From NCBI GenBank assembly GCA_964628835.1, contig CAZVME010000106.1, positions 1-8,371 on the forward strand: a stretch of DNA of 8,371 nucleotides. The letters are read 5' to 3'. Positions 1 to 6,123 of this stretch are shown here, in pieces. Numbering within the stretch: position 1 is the first letter of the stretch; each line of letters opens with the position of its first letter. The DNA comes from JAAGZL01 sp964628835 (GTDB lineage Bacteria > Pseudomonadota > Gammaproteobacteria > Chromatiales > Chromatiaceae). The translations under genes and the position numbers were made by a program. The notes beneath the pieces were generated by a model. That model ran no database searches. It saw only the letters and a list, made by a program, of their open reading frames with translations, and was not told the DNA's origin.

Positions 1-178
1 TGCCGTTTGCATCTACAAGGGTGTAGATCCCATCAGGGCTTCTGCTCAGGATGGTGATCTGGTTGGTGAAACCACCGACAGAAGCCAGTACAGTTTTGGC
101 AAAACCAAAGACCTCCAGGGCGTAATCGCTTTCAAAGCCATCAGTATCATACGCTGTTGCTGTAAAATAGTACTCAAT
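1..178 (-). CDS. C-terminal half of an FN3 domain plus following residues (partial at both ends)
   Basis: The minus-strand frame reads IEYYFTATAYDTDGFESDY, then ALEVFGFAKTVLASVGG, then FTNQITILSRSPDGIYTL, and is open to the window edge. The first part is the F and G strands of an FN3 domain. Upstream in the same frame the reading is open back to the stop at 269, but that stretch (TKFNGWYKYLFCQVIIIGK...) has no FN3 A-E strands, no ATG and no ribosome binding site. It could be a 5'-truncated second FN3 gene, or the real continuation of the exported FN3 protein misplaced by the assembler: joining the two copies of the 33-bp repeat gives one smooth FN3 domain. The later part is not recognised. 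Confidence 0.4.
   Translation of the reverse strand, partial: MEYYFTATAYDTDGFESDYALEVFGFAKTVLASVGGFTNQITILSRSPDGIYTLVDANG
146..178 (-). repeat. 33-bp direct repeat, copy in the partial FN3 reading
   Basis: This copy encodes the same IEYYFTATAYD strand in the same orientation, followed by TDGFESDYALEVFGF. Sequence to its right (179 onward) does not match what follows the other copy (419 onward). Confidence 0.9.
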
Positions 179-268
179 GGCATATTGGAAGAAATAACAA
201 AGATTAACAAGCTTACCAATTATAATTACCTGGCAAAACAAGTACTTATACCAACCATTAAATTTGGT
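179..268. other. AT-rich stretch between FN3 fragments, no supported gene
   Basis: After the stop at 269 the sequence is AT-rich and shows no start site, ribosome binding site or convincing terminator on the minus strand. A five-base inverted repeat (253-257 with 265-269) is too weak to call. A plus-strand frame from 185 is open into the gap but lacks support. This stretch may be misassembled. Confidence 0.4.
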
Positions 269-667
269 TTAAACAGGGGATTTCTCAATAAAATAGAGGC
301 GGAAATACTCAAGCGAGGTCTTGTCGTTCAGCAATTCAAGGCCTCTGATATTGGCAACTGGATAGCCGCTCTGACNNNNNNNNNNATCATACGCTGTTGC
401 TGTAAAATAGTACTCAATTCCCTCATCGAATCCATCAAGCATGAAAAATGAGGTTCCATTGACGATTGCAGGAATTCCAATGTCAATAGAATCGCCGTAT
501 ACCCCTGGCACCGTTCCGAAATAAACCTTATACCCAGCTAAATTCGTCTCTGTATTTGGCGTGAAAGAAAACGGCATGACGCCCGTGCGGCTCTGAGCTA
601 AAGCGAAACCTGCGAGCATAGTCGCAAAAAACAAGGCAACTAGTGGTATCCAAAATAATTTTTTCAT
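269..667 (-). CDS. Exported FN3-domain protein (interrupted by assembly gap)
   Basis: The product begins with a Sec signal peptide: MKK, a long hydrophobic core, and a probable cleavage site ALA|Q at residue 24/25. Residues ~33-108 form an FN3 domain with the usual landmarks: NLAGYKVYFGT (B-C strands), DIGIPAIVNGTSFFMLDGF (D-E) and GIEYYFTATAYD (F strand). Ten N bases (376-385) then replace about three to four residues. The frame after the gap gives QSGYP, which fits the G-strand position where FN3 domains often have ESGYS, and reaches a stop at 269 (…FIEKSPV) for 132 residues. That the gap keeps frame is only an estimate. An exact 33-bp repeat at the gap edge allows another reading, in which the true C-terminus is the FN3 half at 1-178. 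Like the other exported protein in this operon, it is unlikely to be an ordinary virion part; a host-surface or periplasmic role is inference. Confidence 0.6.
   Translation of the reverse strand: MKKLFWIPLVALFFATMLAGFALAQSRTGVMPFSFTPNTETNLAGYKVYFGTVPGVYGDSIDIGIPAIVNGTSFFMLDGFDEGIEYYFTATAYDXXXXQSGYPVANIRGLELLNDKTSLEYFRLYFIEKSPV
376..385. other. Assembly gap (10 N bases)
   Basis: Ten N bases separate 1-375 from 386-8371. The right-hand contig starts exactly with the 33-bp direct repeat, a usual sign of a contig broken at a repeat. The gap length is probably a placeholder, so the reading frame across it is not secure. Confidence 0.95.
386..418 (-). repeat. 33-bp direct repeat, copy in the exported FN3 gene
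   Basis: This copy encodes IEYYFTATAYD, the F strand of the FN3 domain. It is identical base for base to 146-178 and begins directly after the N run, so the match might extend further left. Confidence 0.9.
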
Positions 668-670
668 TTT

Positions 671-1006
671 TCAATCCTCCATATTGAGAACAAGATCTCG
701 TTCATAGAAATTTCCGTGTGAAGTTACGGCTCCAAAGCTTATTTTATAGCGCCTGTCTGGCACCGAACCAGCTTGAATCTTGCCTTTGAGGATGGTGTCA
801 TCCTGAACAGCAAGGGTGTTGTCGACAATTAGCGAGGGAACAGGTGTCCCGGCGCTGTTGTAAGCAGCCACAAAACTCTGTTTCGTCTGACCATTGACAT
901 TGCCGGACACGACAACCGTTTCACCGGAGGCCAGGGGGACGGTTGAAAAGTCGATGCCGATGTAAAACGATTCGGACGGCTGTTTGCTGAGGATATTGGC
1001 ACCCAT
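671..1006 (-). CDS. Small beta-rich phage protein, fibre-tail adaptor-like
   Basis: The preferred start at 1006 gives 111 residues (MGANILSKQPSESFYIGIDF...). Only one base separates this ATG from the TAA of the preceding gene, and GGAG lies ten bases upstream. An earlier in-frame ATG at 1075 would add 23 residues that overlap the preceding gene and look unlike protein core, so it is rejected. The layout, K-x-P-x-E then ID-x-S, followed by GETVVVSG, a central variable part, and G-S-V-P-D-R-R-Y-K-I-S-F...G-N-F-Y-E-R-D-L-V-L, resembles small phage proteins annotated as fibre-tail adaptors with an Ig-like sandwich. That match is by pattern, with moderate confidence. There is no signal peptide. 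Its last codons (NMED) carry the Shine-Dalgarno of the next gene, so the two are coupled. It probably joins fibre or tip components to the tail. Confidence 0.65.
   Translation of the reverse strand: MGANILSKQPSESFYIGIDFSTVPLASGETVVVSGNVNGQTKQSFVAAYNSAGTPVPSLIVDNTLAVQDDTILKGKIQAGSVPDRRYKISFGAVTSHGNFYERDLVLNMED
675..680 (-). promoter_or_regulatory. Shine-Dalgarno GGAGGA inside the end of the adaptor-like gene
   Basis: GGAGGA lies seven bases before the ATG at 667 and is formed by the last Met-Glu-Asp codons of the preceding gene. It sets the start of the FN3 exported protein and overlaps its upstream neighbour completely. Confidence 0.75.
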
Positions 1007-1007
1007 T

Positions 1008-1511
1008 TTATGCGTACTCCGCCCGGAAGGTGCCCTGGTCGTTGCTGGTGTTACCGGCAGCAGCGGAAACAACACGCCGCAGCCACACCCTGCAGGCCTC
1101 TCCGGCCGGGATGTCTGGCAAGCTCAGTTTGTTGGCGGCCACATGATGGCCAAAAGTGATCACCGGAGCTGCAGGGGCTGTGTCCTCATCGGCGATTGTT
1201 TCCCCCGCCCAGGCCGCCGTATGCGGATTATTGGTTGCATCGTGGCCGAGATCCAGGGCGGTGTCTGTCGAGGATGTCTCCGTGCTCATGTGGACAGAGA
1301 CGCTTGTTGCGGCGGCGTCACCGGCATTATAGACATCGATGGCCCGGTACTCGGTATCCCCGGCGCTGGCTTCGTCCGGATCAACATTATCAAACAGATT
1401 GTTCATGGCGGTGGCGCTGACCTGGTTGGCGCTCATCACGCCGCCAAGGGATGCGGCAGGGTCGCTGTTGGCCGCCCCGCCGGTGAGTCGAAGTTGTAAA
1501 ATTGCTGGCAT
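1008..1511 (-). CDS. Phage structural protein of the LxGGAANSDPAASLGG type
   Basis: The 167-residue product belongs to a group of ~160-180-residue phage proteins that begin with a strand such as LQLRLTGGAANSDPAASLGG and continue with a NNLFD segment, a GDTEYRAIDVYN segment and an ending like IPAGEACRVWLRRVVSAAA-GN. I recognise this pattern from tail-region genes of many siphoviruses, but I am not certain of an experimentally set function; a beta-sandwich virion protein near the tail fibre is likely. Here the landmarks are at residues ~6-25, 37-41, 52-62 and 135-155. There is no signal peptide, membrane segment or enzyme motif. The start is fixed by the AGGAGGT site seven bases upstream. The gene ends one base before the next ATG (TAA-A-ATG). 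Base composition is clearly richer in GC than the LamG gene. A plus-strand reading of similar length lies opposite and is judged a shadow. Confidence 0.72.
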   Translation of the reverse strand: MPAILQLRLTGGAANSDPAASLGGVMSANQVSATAMNNLFDNVDPDEASAGDTEYRAIDVYNAGDAAATSVSVHMSTETSSTDTALDLGHDATNNPHTAAWAGETIADEDTAPAAPVITFGHHVAANKLSLPDIPAGEACRVWLRRVVSAAAGNTSNDQGTFRAEYA

Positions 1512-1518
1512 GGTAAAT

Positions 1519-1525
1519 ACCTCCT
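1519..1525 (-). promoter_or_regulatory. Strong Shine-Dalgarno AGGAGGT overlapping the previous stop codon
   Basis: AGGAGGT on the minus strand lies seven bases before the ATG at 1511, and its first bases are part of the TAG stop of the repeat-protein gene. It is the strongest ribosome binding site in the window and suggests high expression of the following structural protein. Confidence 0.8.
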
Positions 1526-2399
1526 ATGCAAAAAAGATAAAGGTGCGCCGTTCGGCGTTGAAAACAAAGGTCCGCCGTTCGGCCATGAATACTTTGATCG
1601 GTTCCGGGACGATATCGGAGAGCACGTCCCAGGCCATATCGAGACTGGCGGCGTCAAACAGCTGCCAACTAGTGTCTTGTTCAAGATGGGTTAAGAGATC
1701 CCAAGCAAGATCCTGGTCCTTGACATTGAAGACCTTCCAGGAGGTGTCCCGGCTGATATGGGTGAGGATGTCCCAGGCTGTCTGCTGGTCTTTGGTGTTG
1801 AGAATTGACCAAGCAGTATCTCTGGTTATGGTGTTGGCGATACCCCAGGCGGTGTCCTGATCTTTAGCGGCCATGATCCGATAGCCGGTGATCTGCTCCT
1901 TGGCGTTTTTGATGGCCCAGGCGATATCGAGGTCAACACCGGCAGAGGTGATGATCTGCCAGGCGGTATCCAGCTCGACGACATTGGCAAGGAGGATCTG
2001 CCAGGCCAGATCGTTATCGAGTTGTTTCAGGATACTCCAGGAGGTGTCCTGTTCTGCTTTGGCCAGTATTGCCCAGGAGCTATCACGGTCGAGGCTGATT
2101 AATATTTTGGTCGCTGTATCTCTGGTGACAGCGTTGAGGATTTTGTAGGCAGTGTCTTGGTCGGCTGCAGCGAGGACTTTGGCAGCAACGTCACGATCAA
2201 TGGAGTTGAGGATGCGATATCCTGTATCTGCTGTTTTGGCTGCAAGGAGGCCCCAGCCGGTGTCGCGCTCGATGGCATCGAGAACCCGCCAGGCGACATC
2301 CCGGATGAGTGATTGGCCACCACCACTCTCCGCACTATCACCGAAATACAAGACATCAGTACTAACTAATGATCCGGTATCGGTATATAGAAATTTCAT
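1524..2399 (-). CDS. Dodecapeptide-repeat (DTAWxIL) protein, probable tail or fibre-associated protein
   Basis: The 291-residue product has three parts. Residues 1-32 form a unique leader (MKFLYTDTGSLVSTDVLYFG then a GGG linker). Residues 33-264 are nineteen tandem units with consensus [R/Q]-D-T-A-W-x-I-L-x-x-x-[D/E/T]; seventeen have 12 residues, and units 9 and 10 have 14. Asp at position 2, an aromatic (mostly Trp) at 5 and aliphatics at 7-8 are best kept. Residues 273-290 hold a second repeat, AERRTFVFN/AERRTFIFF, a motif I associate with small phage proteins carrying AERRT-type endings. The periodic hydrophobic spacing suggests a regular solenoid or fibrous helix array; this is inference. 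There is no signal peptide, membrane span or catalytic motif. The gene is coupled to the LamG gene by ATGA, and its TAG runs into the Shine-Dalgarno of the next gene. I know of no assigned function for this repeat. Confidence 0.8.
   Translation of the reverse strand: MKFLYTDTGSLVSTDVLYFGDSAESGGGQSLIRDVAWRVLDAIERDTGWGLLAAKTADTGYRILNSIDRDVAAKVLAAADQDTAYKILNAVTRDTATKILISLDRDSSWAILAKAEQDTSWSILKQLDNDLAWQILLANVVELDTAWQIITSAGVDLDIAWAIKNAKEQITGYRIMAAKDQDTAWGIANTITRDTAWSILNTKDQQTAWDILTHISRDTSWKVFNVKDQDLAWDLLTHLEQDTSWQLFDAASLDMAWDVLSDIVPEPIKVFMAERRTFVFNAERRTFIFFA
1530..1583 (-). repeat. Two tandem 27-bp coding repeats (AERRTF)
   Basis: Two adjacent copies encode AERRTFVFN and AERRTFIFF at the C-terminus of the repeat protein. 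They share the core CGCCGTTCGGC on the plus strand and are unrelated to the 12-residue units before them. Short beta-strand-like tails of this kind may be an assembly or docking element. Confidence 0.75.
1608..2303 (-). repeat. Nineteen tandem 36-bp coding repeats (two of 42 bp)
   Basis: The array encodes residues 33-264 of the repeat protein. The units have drifted at DNA level but keep phase. The 14-mer TCCAGGAGGTGTCC (plus strand) occurs at 1736 and again at 2036. That distance of 300 bases equals eight 36-bp units plus the two 6-bp insertions in units 9 and 10. Drift with conserved protein consensus argues for old duplication and selection on the repeat. Confidence 0.85.
2396..2399 (-). 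promoter_or_regulatory. ATGA stop/start overlap between the LamG gene and the repeat-protein gene
   Basis: The TGA of the LamG gene (2398-2396) shares two bases with the ATG of the repeat-protein gene (2399-2397). No convincing Shine-Dalgarno precedes this ATG, so translation of the repeat protein probably depends on ribosomes finishing the LamG gene. This would tie the copy number of the two products together. Confidence 0.6.
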
Positions 2400-5300
2400 G
2401 GCAGGGCCACCACTTGATAATCGGTGCCGGGGATCTGGAGGATGCCGTTTTTGTAACGTTTTGGGATTATGATGGGACCGGAGCCGAGGACGAAGGGGAG
2501 TTGGGGTGTGTTGGGGTTATCGCTGATCGTCAAGCAATCATAATCTCCTGCTACTCCATATGTGCTCCAATAATCATTAGTCACTCCGAATGAGTCTAAA
2601 GTCCCGACTATTGTACTTCTTGCCCCTGTACGTGAACCGACTAATTGTCCATTGATCCACAATGCCATATCACCATTGGACCACCATTTACACAGAGCAT
2701 ACATCCACTTTCCAGCTACATATTGTGGTGATACGGAATCATCACAATAATACTGTGCTCCTTGTGCTTTTATCATAAACAGTATACGCTCATTTGTATC
2801 CACGTACATCTCTATATTGTTATCTGCTCTATTGGCATGATCTGGATCTTCGATATACCAAAAATACCTACTGGCTGTTATATCTGCTGCGGATGGCTTT
2901 ACCCATAACCCAACTGCCCCTTGCTCTATTGTTGTAAACGGAGGTGTAGTAAATTCCGCTCTTGCACCATCTCCTACATTTCTAAATCCAGAAGTGCCTG
3001 TGAGGGCGGCAGCAGCCTCTAAGGTGCCGTCAGCATCGGGGAGGGTTACAATAAGTCCTCCAATATTTGTGGTAGTACTTTCCATATCCCAATATTCTAA
3101 AATATCACTATGGGCATCGGAGTAATCACTCTCGACATTAGCAGGGATTAGAGTACCGTAAGGGAGGATAGGGGCGCTGTACCCTCTGACATTATCATAG
3201 AGAGCATCCGAGTTAGCAGTCCCGGTGGCGTTACTTCCAAAATAAATATATGAAGGGGACCCAGTAAAAGCAGTTGTGACAATTGTTGAGTTAATTAAAT
3301 CTCCATTAATCCATAATTGGACAAAACTACCATTGTTACTATCAGCCCAAACAAAATCTAAATGATACCACTCCCCAGTAATAAGATTGGTATCGCATAT
3401 CATTGTGACTAATGTCCCACCTGCCCTGTATCTGAGAACAATATCGGTAGAAGAAGTGTACGCATATATTTCATTATTTCCATCAACATAGGCTATCCAC
3501 ATCCAATCAGTTCCAGCAGTCTGTACGTTAAAATCAAAAGACAGAACTCCTGCTTGGGGATTTATGATATCATTTGATGTGTTAGCAAAACGGATATAAT
3601 TTGTAGATGTAGCTACATTATCATAACATTTCCCCTGCACCCCATCAGTTGTATAATCACCTGTACCTGTTCGTGATCCTGTTATTTGGGTATCGCTTGT
3701 CGATGGGCCTTTGTATCCTGTGTCTGATCCACAATCCCATCTAAAAATACAATGCTCCGTAGTCCCATCACCAGTCCTGACACTGGCCTCATGCAATACA
3801 TCAACTCGGTTTATCTCGGTCTGGTTGATTGCCAGTTTTGCATCGTAGGTGGAGGATTCAAGATCGGTGTGGGTGGCTCCGTCTGAGGCGAAACCTTTAC
3901 TAAACATTTGGAAGGGCTGACCATGAAGTAGTTCCATTTCATTATCTGTCAAACCCCTATCTGAATAAATATAAAGAGCCTCTATAGTTGCATCAAGGTT
4001 TTCACTAGTACCATCATAACTACCAACCCATAAGTCAGTAGTTGTGAGACTATCTGTATAAGCAAAACTTCCATCTGGTTGTCCGTTAACGTAATAATAC
4101 AAGACACCACTACGTCTAACAAACGCAATAGTAAAATCAGTTTCATTTGTCAGTGAGGTATTGGCAAGAGTCTTATCATTACCATCATAGACTTGCAACT
4201 TATCGGCTGCTCCATGAATATAAAAAACAGGGTCATAAGTCCCAAAAGAAACAATATCCTGAGAACCGGCAGAGGTGAATCCAGATATTTTGGCAAATAC
4301 AGTGAAATCACCAGTGCCTATATTAACTCCAGATAAACTGGAATTTCTCAAGTAATCTGTATTAGCCGCAACCAGAGTAATGCCATCAATACTCTGCTCT
4401 CCACCGTAGTTGGTCAAATCATTACTATTCCCACTATGGTCAATGGCATCGCCACTTGTTTCATTAAAAATACAAGTCACATCCATTCCAGTTGCTAGAA
4501 GATGTGATGTGTCAAATATTTCATTTGTTGCCCTGCTTCCGAAACTGTGTGGAATATTCAGGTCAGTTACCAGATCACCATAGGTGTCAATCGTGGCAAG
4601 ATTGGTATTGCTGGTTATGTCATGATATTGAGTGCCGAGGGTGAGGCGGTCAGCTAAATTATAAGCCTTTGCAGAGCCTTCGCGGCTTGCAGAGTCAATT
4701 ATCAAGCAACCTACTATTTTGTGCGTCCCAACAGGGACTGTCTGAGCATAAAATGAATACCTAATACCTGCGTTATCAACGACTCTTTGTTGAATTAGCC
4801 CTGTCGAATCATACAGTAGAATTAATTGTCCATTTGTTTCAGTAGCAGTTACAAGAAGATATTCTGCTAAGTTATATGCAGCGCTAGAAGCAGCTGCTTC
4901 ACTCCCAGAATTTTCATAGTAATCTGCATAACTAGTTAAAGCTGTATCGTCTAAACTCAGTAAAGCTTGATATGCATTACCGGTGCCAGCATTTATACTT
5001 GACCCTACTATCCACTCTACATCTAAAAATACTTTGTCTGGATAGAATGTCATTCTATGAGTGGTGGACGTACTACCAGAAAGAGGAACTTGAGTGGTAG
5101 TTTTATAATTACCTGAATGACATAAAACTACCCTAGTTGGTGTGCTCTCAATAACCTCAAGCACCGCATCTGGATCAAAATGTAGTGCTTCTAAATTCTC
5201 TGTCATAGCGAAACGAGACTTACATTCTTCTATCCCTGAAATAAAAAATTCTATATAGTCAGACGAACCAGTGTTGGAATTATGTACTCGTGCAGTGTAT

Positions 5301-6070
5301 CCATCGCACTCTACATCTATATAAGTAGCCTGTTCATCAACACTTAAATATGGGTCAATCAGCAACCCAACTTGATCTTGATACCGTTGTACGGGAGTCC
5401 GTCCGTCTGCTGGATCAACCTGAAATCCATCTGGTTCAAAGGTAAAGATGTTGTAGGCCCATGCCGGGTCTGGGTGAACCGGCGCATTATGAGAGGATAC
5501 TCCGACATAATCGTCAATATTATAACGTAACCCCTTCCCATCTTCACGGTTCTCTGCAAGTGCAGCTGTGCGAACCTCAGTTCGCCACTTAATCCGTACA
5601 AGCTCTCCCGGTACATCAAGATAGAAGGTTTGCTTACTGCTAAACCCTTGACCAAACGACCATTCCAAACCAAAGACAGCATTTGTAATTGACAGTGCTG
5701 GAATATCAATAACTGTGACTGCTCGAAACGTCCCATCATTAATCTTGGTCAGGTTAGCATCGGCAAAAGAAAAGGTCTGTGATCTCCAGCTTCCTGCCTT
5801 AAACACCTCCCCTACCAGATCTGCCTTGGCCACAAGTACGTTGTTCCACCAGATTTCAATATGCTCTGCGTGCATCTGCAACTCTACCACACCGTCAAAG
5901 CACTTACGTTTTAATGATCGGAGGCAACTATTAACACCACTGGTATCCTCAGCAGGGAGATCATAGGCAATAATAGGATTCAGGTCTGCATCGACCTCAC
6001 CCGTATCACGAGGCATAAAGAAGTTGGGCTTTGCTGCCGGATTGTCTGGATGATTGTGAAATATTCTCAT
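2396..6070 (-). CDS. Large tail fibre/receptor-binding candidate with three LamG (concanavalin A-like) domains
   Basis: The 1224-residue product probably binds glycans or proteins on the host surface, judged from domains and its place after the tail tip gene. Residues 1-~520 are a beta-rich region I cannot assign; a sugar-binding or mutarotase-like sandwich is possible but unproven. Residues ~525-718, ~772-972 and ~988-1182 are three LamG-type jellyroll domains. Landmarks are DHSGNSNDLTN, FTVFAKISG, LYYYVNGQPDGSF and IEALYIYSDRGLTDNE in the first; WYHLDFVWAD, VQLWINGDLI and ALYDNVRGY in the second; VGLWVKPS, KWMYALCKWW, MALWINGQLVGS and YDCLTIS in the third. The end (KNGILQIPGTDYQVVALP) is a short motif shared by several phage fibre proteins. 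The start at 6070 forms an ATGA overlap with the preceding micro-ORF, with weak AGAGG eleven bases upstream. Its stop overlaps the next start. There is no signal peptide, as expected for a virion part. Most of the gene is more AT-rich than its neighbours, except for linkers near 3780-3900 and 3000-3060. Confidence 0.75.
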   Translation of the reverse strand: MRIFHNHPDNPAAKPNFFMPRDTGEVDADLNPIIAYDLPAEDTSGVNSCLRSLKRKCFDGVVELQMHAEHIEIWWNNVLVAKADLVGEVFKAGSWRSQTFSFADANLTKINDGTFRAVTVIDIPALSITNAVFGLEWSFGQGFSSKQTFYLDVPGELVRIKWRTEVRTAALAENREDGKGLRYNIDDYVGVSSHNAPVHPDPAWAYNIFTFEPDGFQVDPADGRTPVQRYQDQVGLLIDPYLSVDEQATYIDVECDGYTARVHNSNTGSSDYIEFFISGIEECKSRFAMTENLEALHFDPDAVLEVIESTPTRVVLCHSGNYKTTTQVPLSGSTSTTHRMTFYPDKVFLDVEWIVGSSINAGTGNAYQALLSLDDTALTSYADYYENSGSEAAASSAAYNLAEYLLVTATETNGQLILLYDSTGLIQQRVVDNAGIRYSFYAQTVPVGTHKIVGCLIIDSASREGSAKAYNLADRLTLGTQYHDITSNTNLATIDTYGDLVTDLNIPHSFGSRATNEIFDTSHLLATGMDVTCIFNETSGDAIDHSGNSNDLTNYGGEQSIDGITLVAANTDYLRNSSLSGVNIGTGDFTVFAKISGFTSAGSQDIVSFGTYDPVFYIHGAADKLQVYDGNDKTLANTSLTNETDFTIAFVRRSGVLYYYVNGQPDGSFAYTDSLTTTDLWVGSYDGTSENLDATIEALYIYSDRGLTDNEMELLHGQPFQMFSKGFASDGATHTDLESSTYDAKLAINQTEINRVDVLHEASVRTGDGTTEHCIFRWDCGSDTGYKGPSTSDTQITGSRTGTGDYTTDGVQGKCYDNVATSTNYIRFANTSNDIINPQAGVLSFDFNVQTAGTDWMWIAYVDGNNEIYAYTSSTDIVLRYRAGGTLVTMICDTNLITGEWYHLDFVWADSNNGSFVQLWINGDLINSTIVTTAFTGSPSYIYFGSNATGTANSDALYDNVRGYSAPILPYGTLIPANVESDYSDAHSDILEYWDMESTTTNIGGLIVTLPDADGTLEAAAALTGTSGFRNVGDGARAEFTTPPFTTIEQGAVGLWVKPSAADITASRYFWYIEDPDHANRADNNIEMYVDTNERILFMIKAQGAQYYCDDSVSPQYVAGKWMYALCKWWSNGDMALWINGQLVGSRTGARSTIVGTLDSFGVTNDYWSTYGVAGDYDCLTISDNPNTPQLPFVLGSGPIIIPKRYKNGILQIPGTDYQVVALP

Positions 6071-6123
6071 CGGATCACCAGCCTCTTGATTGCATTGCGT
6101 TGTGCTATCAGCATGCGGGCCAT
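6067..6123 (-). CDS. 18-codon micro-ORF coupling two tail-region genes (possible peptide or leader)
   Basis: The peptide reads MARMLIAQRNAIKRLVIR. Its ATG (6123-6121) follows immediately after the TAA of the exported Ig-like gene, and its TGA (6069-6067) overlaps the ATG of the LamG gene in an ATGA junction. The ORF therefore fills the entire space between its neighbours without a spare base. The peptide carries five basic and no acidic residues, alternating with hydrophobic ones, as in a cationic amphipathic helix. No strong Shine-Dalgarno precedes it, so ribosomes would arrive by re-initiation from the upstream gene. It may be a real small protein, a coupling leader that delivers ribosomes to the LamG gene, or the remnant of a longer gene. 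A second in-frame ATG (6114-6112) would give 15 residues. Junction geometry is seen; translation is inferred. Confidence 0.42.
   Translation of the reverse strand: MARMLIAQRNAIKRLVIR

Noticed and set aside
253..269. Small inverted repeat AACCA/TGGTT as a terminator
   Set aside because: The stem is only five pairs, AT-rich, and no run of T follows on the minus strand.
185..375. Plus-strand reading MEEITKINK... that runs into the N bases
   Set aside because: It looks like a plausible helical protein, but it has no ribosome binding site, is opposite in direction to every other gene, crosses the gap, and overlaps the FN3 gene end. The region may be misassembled, so no gene is called.
1..700. 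Diversity-generating retroelement with template and variable repeat
   Set aside because: The two 33-bp copies are identical, show no adenine-specific differences, encode a conserved FN3 strand, and no reverse transcriptase is in the window.
1007..1075. Longer start for the adaptor-like gene at 1075
   Set aside because: It would overlap the preceding gene by 68 bases and add 23 residues of unlikely composition; the ATG at 1006 has close coupling and GGAG.
984..1499. Plus-strand open frame opposite the GGAANSDP-type structural protein
   Set aside because: The minus-strand gene has a strong Shine-Dalgarno, coupled junctions and a recognisable family. The plus reading is low-complexity Gly/Cys/Arg-rich and arises from GC-rich codons.
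1339..1860. Plus-strand frame with its own repeats (e.g. SQAISRL, SQARSWSL)
   Set aside because: Its periodicity is the antisense shadow of the 36-bp coding repeats of the DTAW protein.
1524..2303. CRISPR-like or non-coding tandem array
   Set aside because: The 36-bp period is a multiple of three, keeps a protein consensus, has no unique spacers and lies fully inside one coding frame.
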